This document shows, piece by piece, positions 4,951 to 5,224 of a stretch of 5,224 nt of DNA. The DNA is from Ruminococcaceae bacterium UBA3451 (lineage in GTDB: Bacteria > Bacillota > Clostridia > Oscillospirales > Acutalibacteraceae). The notes beneath the pieces are model-generated. The model saw only the letters and a program-made list of their open reading frames with translations, searched no databases and was not told where the DNA came from. Numbering within the stretch: the first letter of the stretch is position 1; the number at the start of each line of letters is the position of its first letter. Position numbers and translations under genes: made by a program. The stretch is from NCBI GenBank assembly GCA_002378845.1, contig DFRY01000076.1, positions 12,315 to 17,538 of the forward strand, read 5' to 3'.

Positions 4951-5224
4951 TCAGTTGCTCTTCAAATAGGCGGAATTTAAGATATTAACCTTTGGTTTTA
5001 CCTCAATACTCAAAGACTGAAACGTTTTGTCCCACTGAGGCTCAAGCTTATCCCAAAGTCTGGGGTCCTTTTTATAGATCATATTCCCGAATCCAAAAAT
5101 ATCGGAATCATATTGAGTCTGCACGGCTTTGATTACCCGCATTGCTTCGCTTTTAATTTTGTCCTGCGCCTGACTTTCCAGCTTTGTGATATATTTTTCA
5201 TCCATCATATTGGTATTTGCTTTT
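4951..5224 (-). CDS. Ger(x)C-family germination lipoprotein (germinant receptor C subunit), 3' part
   Basis: Only the last 90 or so codons are present. The frame stays open to the right edge; five more codons (KANTN) precede the MM at 5208-5203, which is internal and not a start. The sequence is the typical C-terminus of Ger(x)C proteins: a charged helix of the type KITKLESQAQDKIK-like, then QTQYDSDIFGFGNMIYKKDP, then LWDKLEPQWDKTF and a final strand SIEVKPKVNI. Full-length family members are about 350-400 residues with an N-terminal lipobox, not visible here. The C subunit is lipid-anchored and partners the A and B subunits in the spore inner membrane. The gene is followed after 14 bases by the D-like gene, then gerB, so the order is C-D-B, with the A gene expected to the right. 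Confidence 0.88.
   Translation of the reverse strand, partial: KANTNMMDEKYITKLESQAQDKIKSEAMRVIKAVQTQYDSDIFGFGNMIYKKDPRLWDKLEPQWDKTFQSLSIEVKPKVNILNSAYLKSN

Overview
The window appears to come from a spore-forming, low-to-mid GC Firmicute of class Clostridia. The basis is AGGAGG-type ribosome binding sites throughout, a three-gene germinant-receptor cluster, and a lar (nickel-pincer nucleotide) operon of the iron-sulfur LarE type. A closer placement, for example among the Oscillospiraceae relatives, would be a guess.

Layout. Positions 1-58 (minus) hold the first 19 codons of an exported protein that starts at TTG and runs off the left edge. Positions 59-513 are a divergent intergenic region. 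It contains a CRP/FNR-like dyad and a 13-bp palindrome near the left gene, an exact DnaA-box 9-mer, and a MerR-type promoter (19-bp spacer with a perfect inverted repeat inside) that points toward the lar genes. A leader of about 180 nt with possible RNA hairpins follows. Positions 514-3380 (plus) are larC-larE-larB, closely spaced and each with a good Shine-Dalgarno. Positions 3392-3429 are a strong hairpin flanked by A- and T-runs, which serves as a bidirectional terminator for two converging operons. Positions 3454-5224 (minus) carry, in transcription order, the 3' end of a Ger(x)C lipoprotein gene, a 72-residue two-helix membrane protein (a likely germinant-receptor D subunit), and a GerAB-family permease with an unusual Ser/Gly/Pro-rich C-terminal tail.

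How the genes work together. LarB carboxylates and hydrolyses nicotinic acid adenine dinucleotide, LarE thiolates the product, and LarC inserts nickel, giving the cofactor used by LarA (lactate racemase) and its homologues. All three assembly steps are present. No LarA-type client enzyme and no LarD channel lie in the window, so the enzyme that uses the cofactor must be elsewhere. The minus-strand genes encode parts of an inner-membrane spore germinant receptor; the A subunit would be expected beyond the right edge. I see no functional link between the two operons.

The points most worth a second look are the MerR-type promoter and leader ahead of an orphan lar operon, the three-cysteine LarE, the unsplit LarC with a His-rich loop, the small D-subunit-like gene between gerC and gerB, and the GerB tail. 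None of these is a wholly new system.
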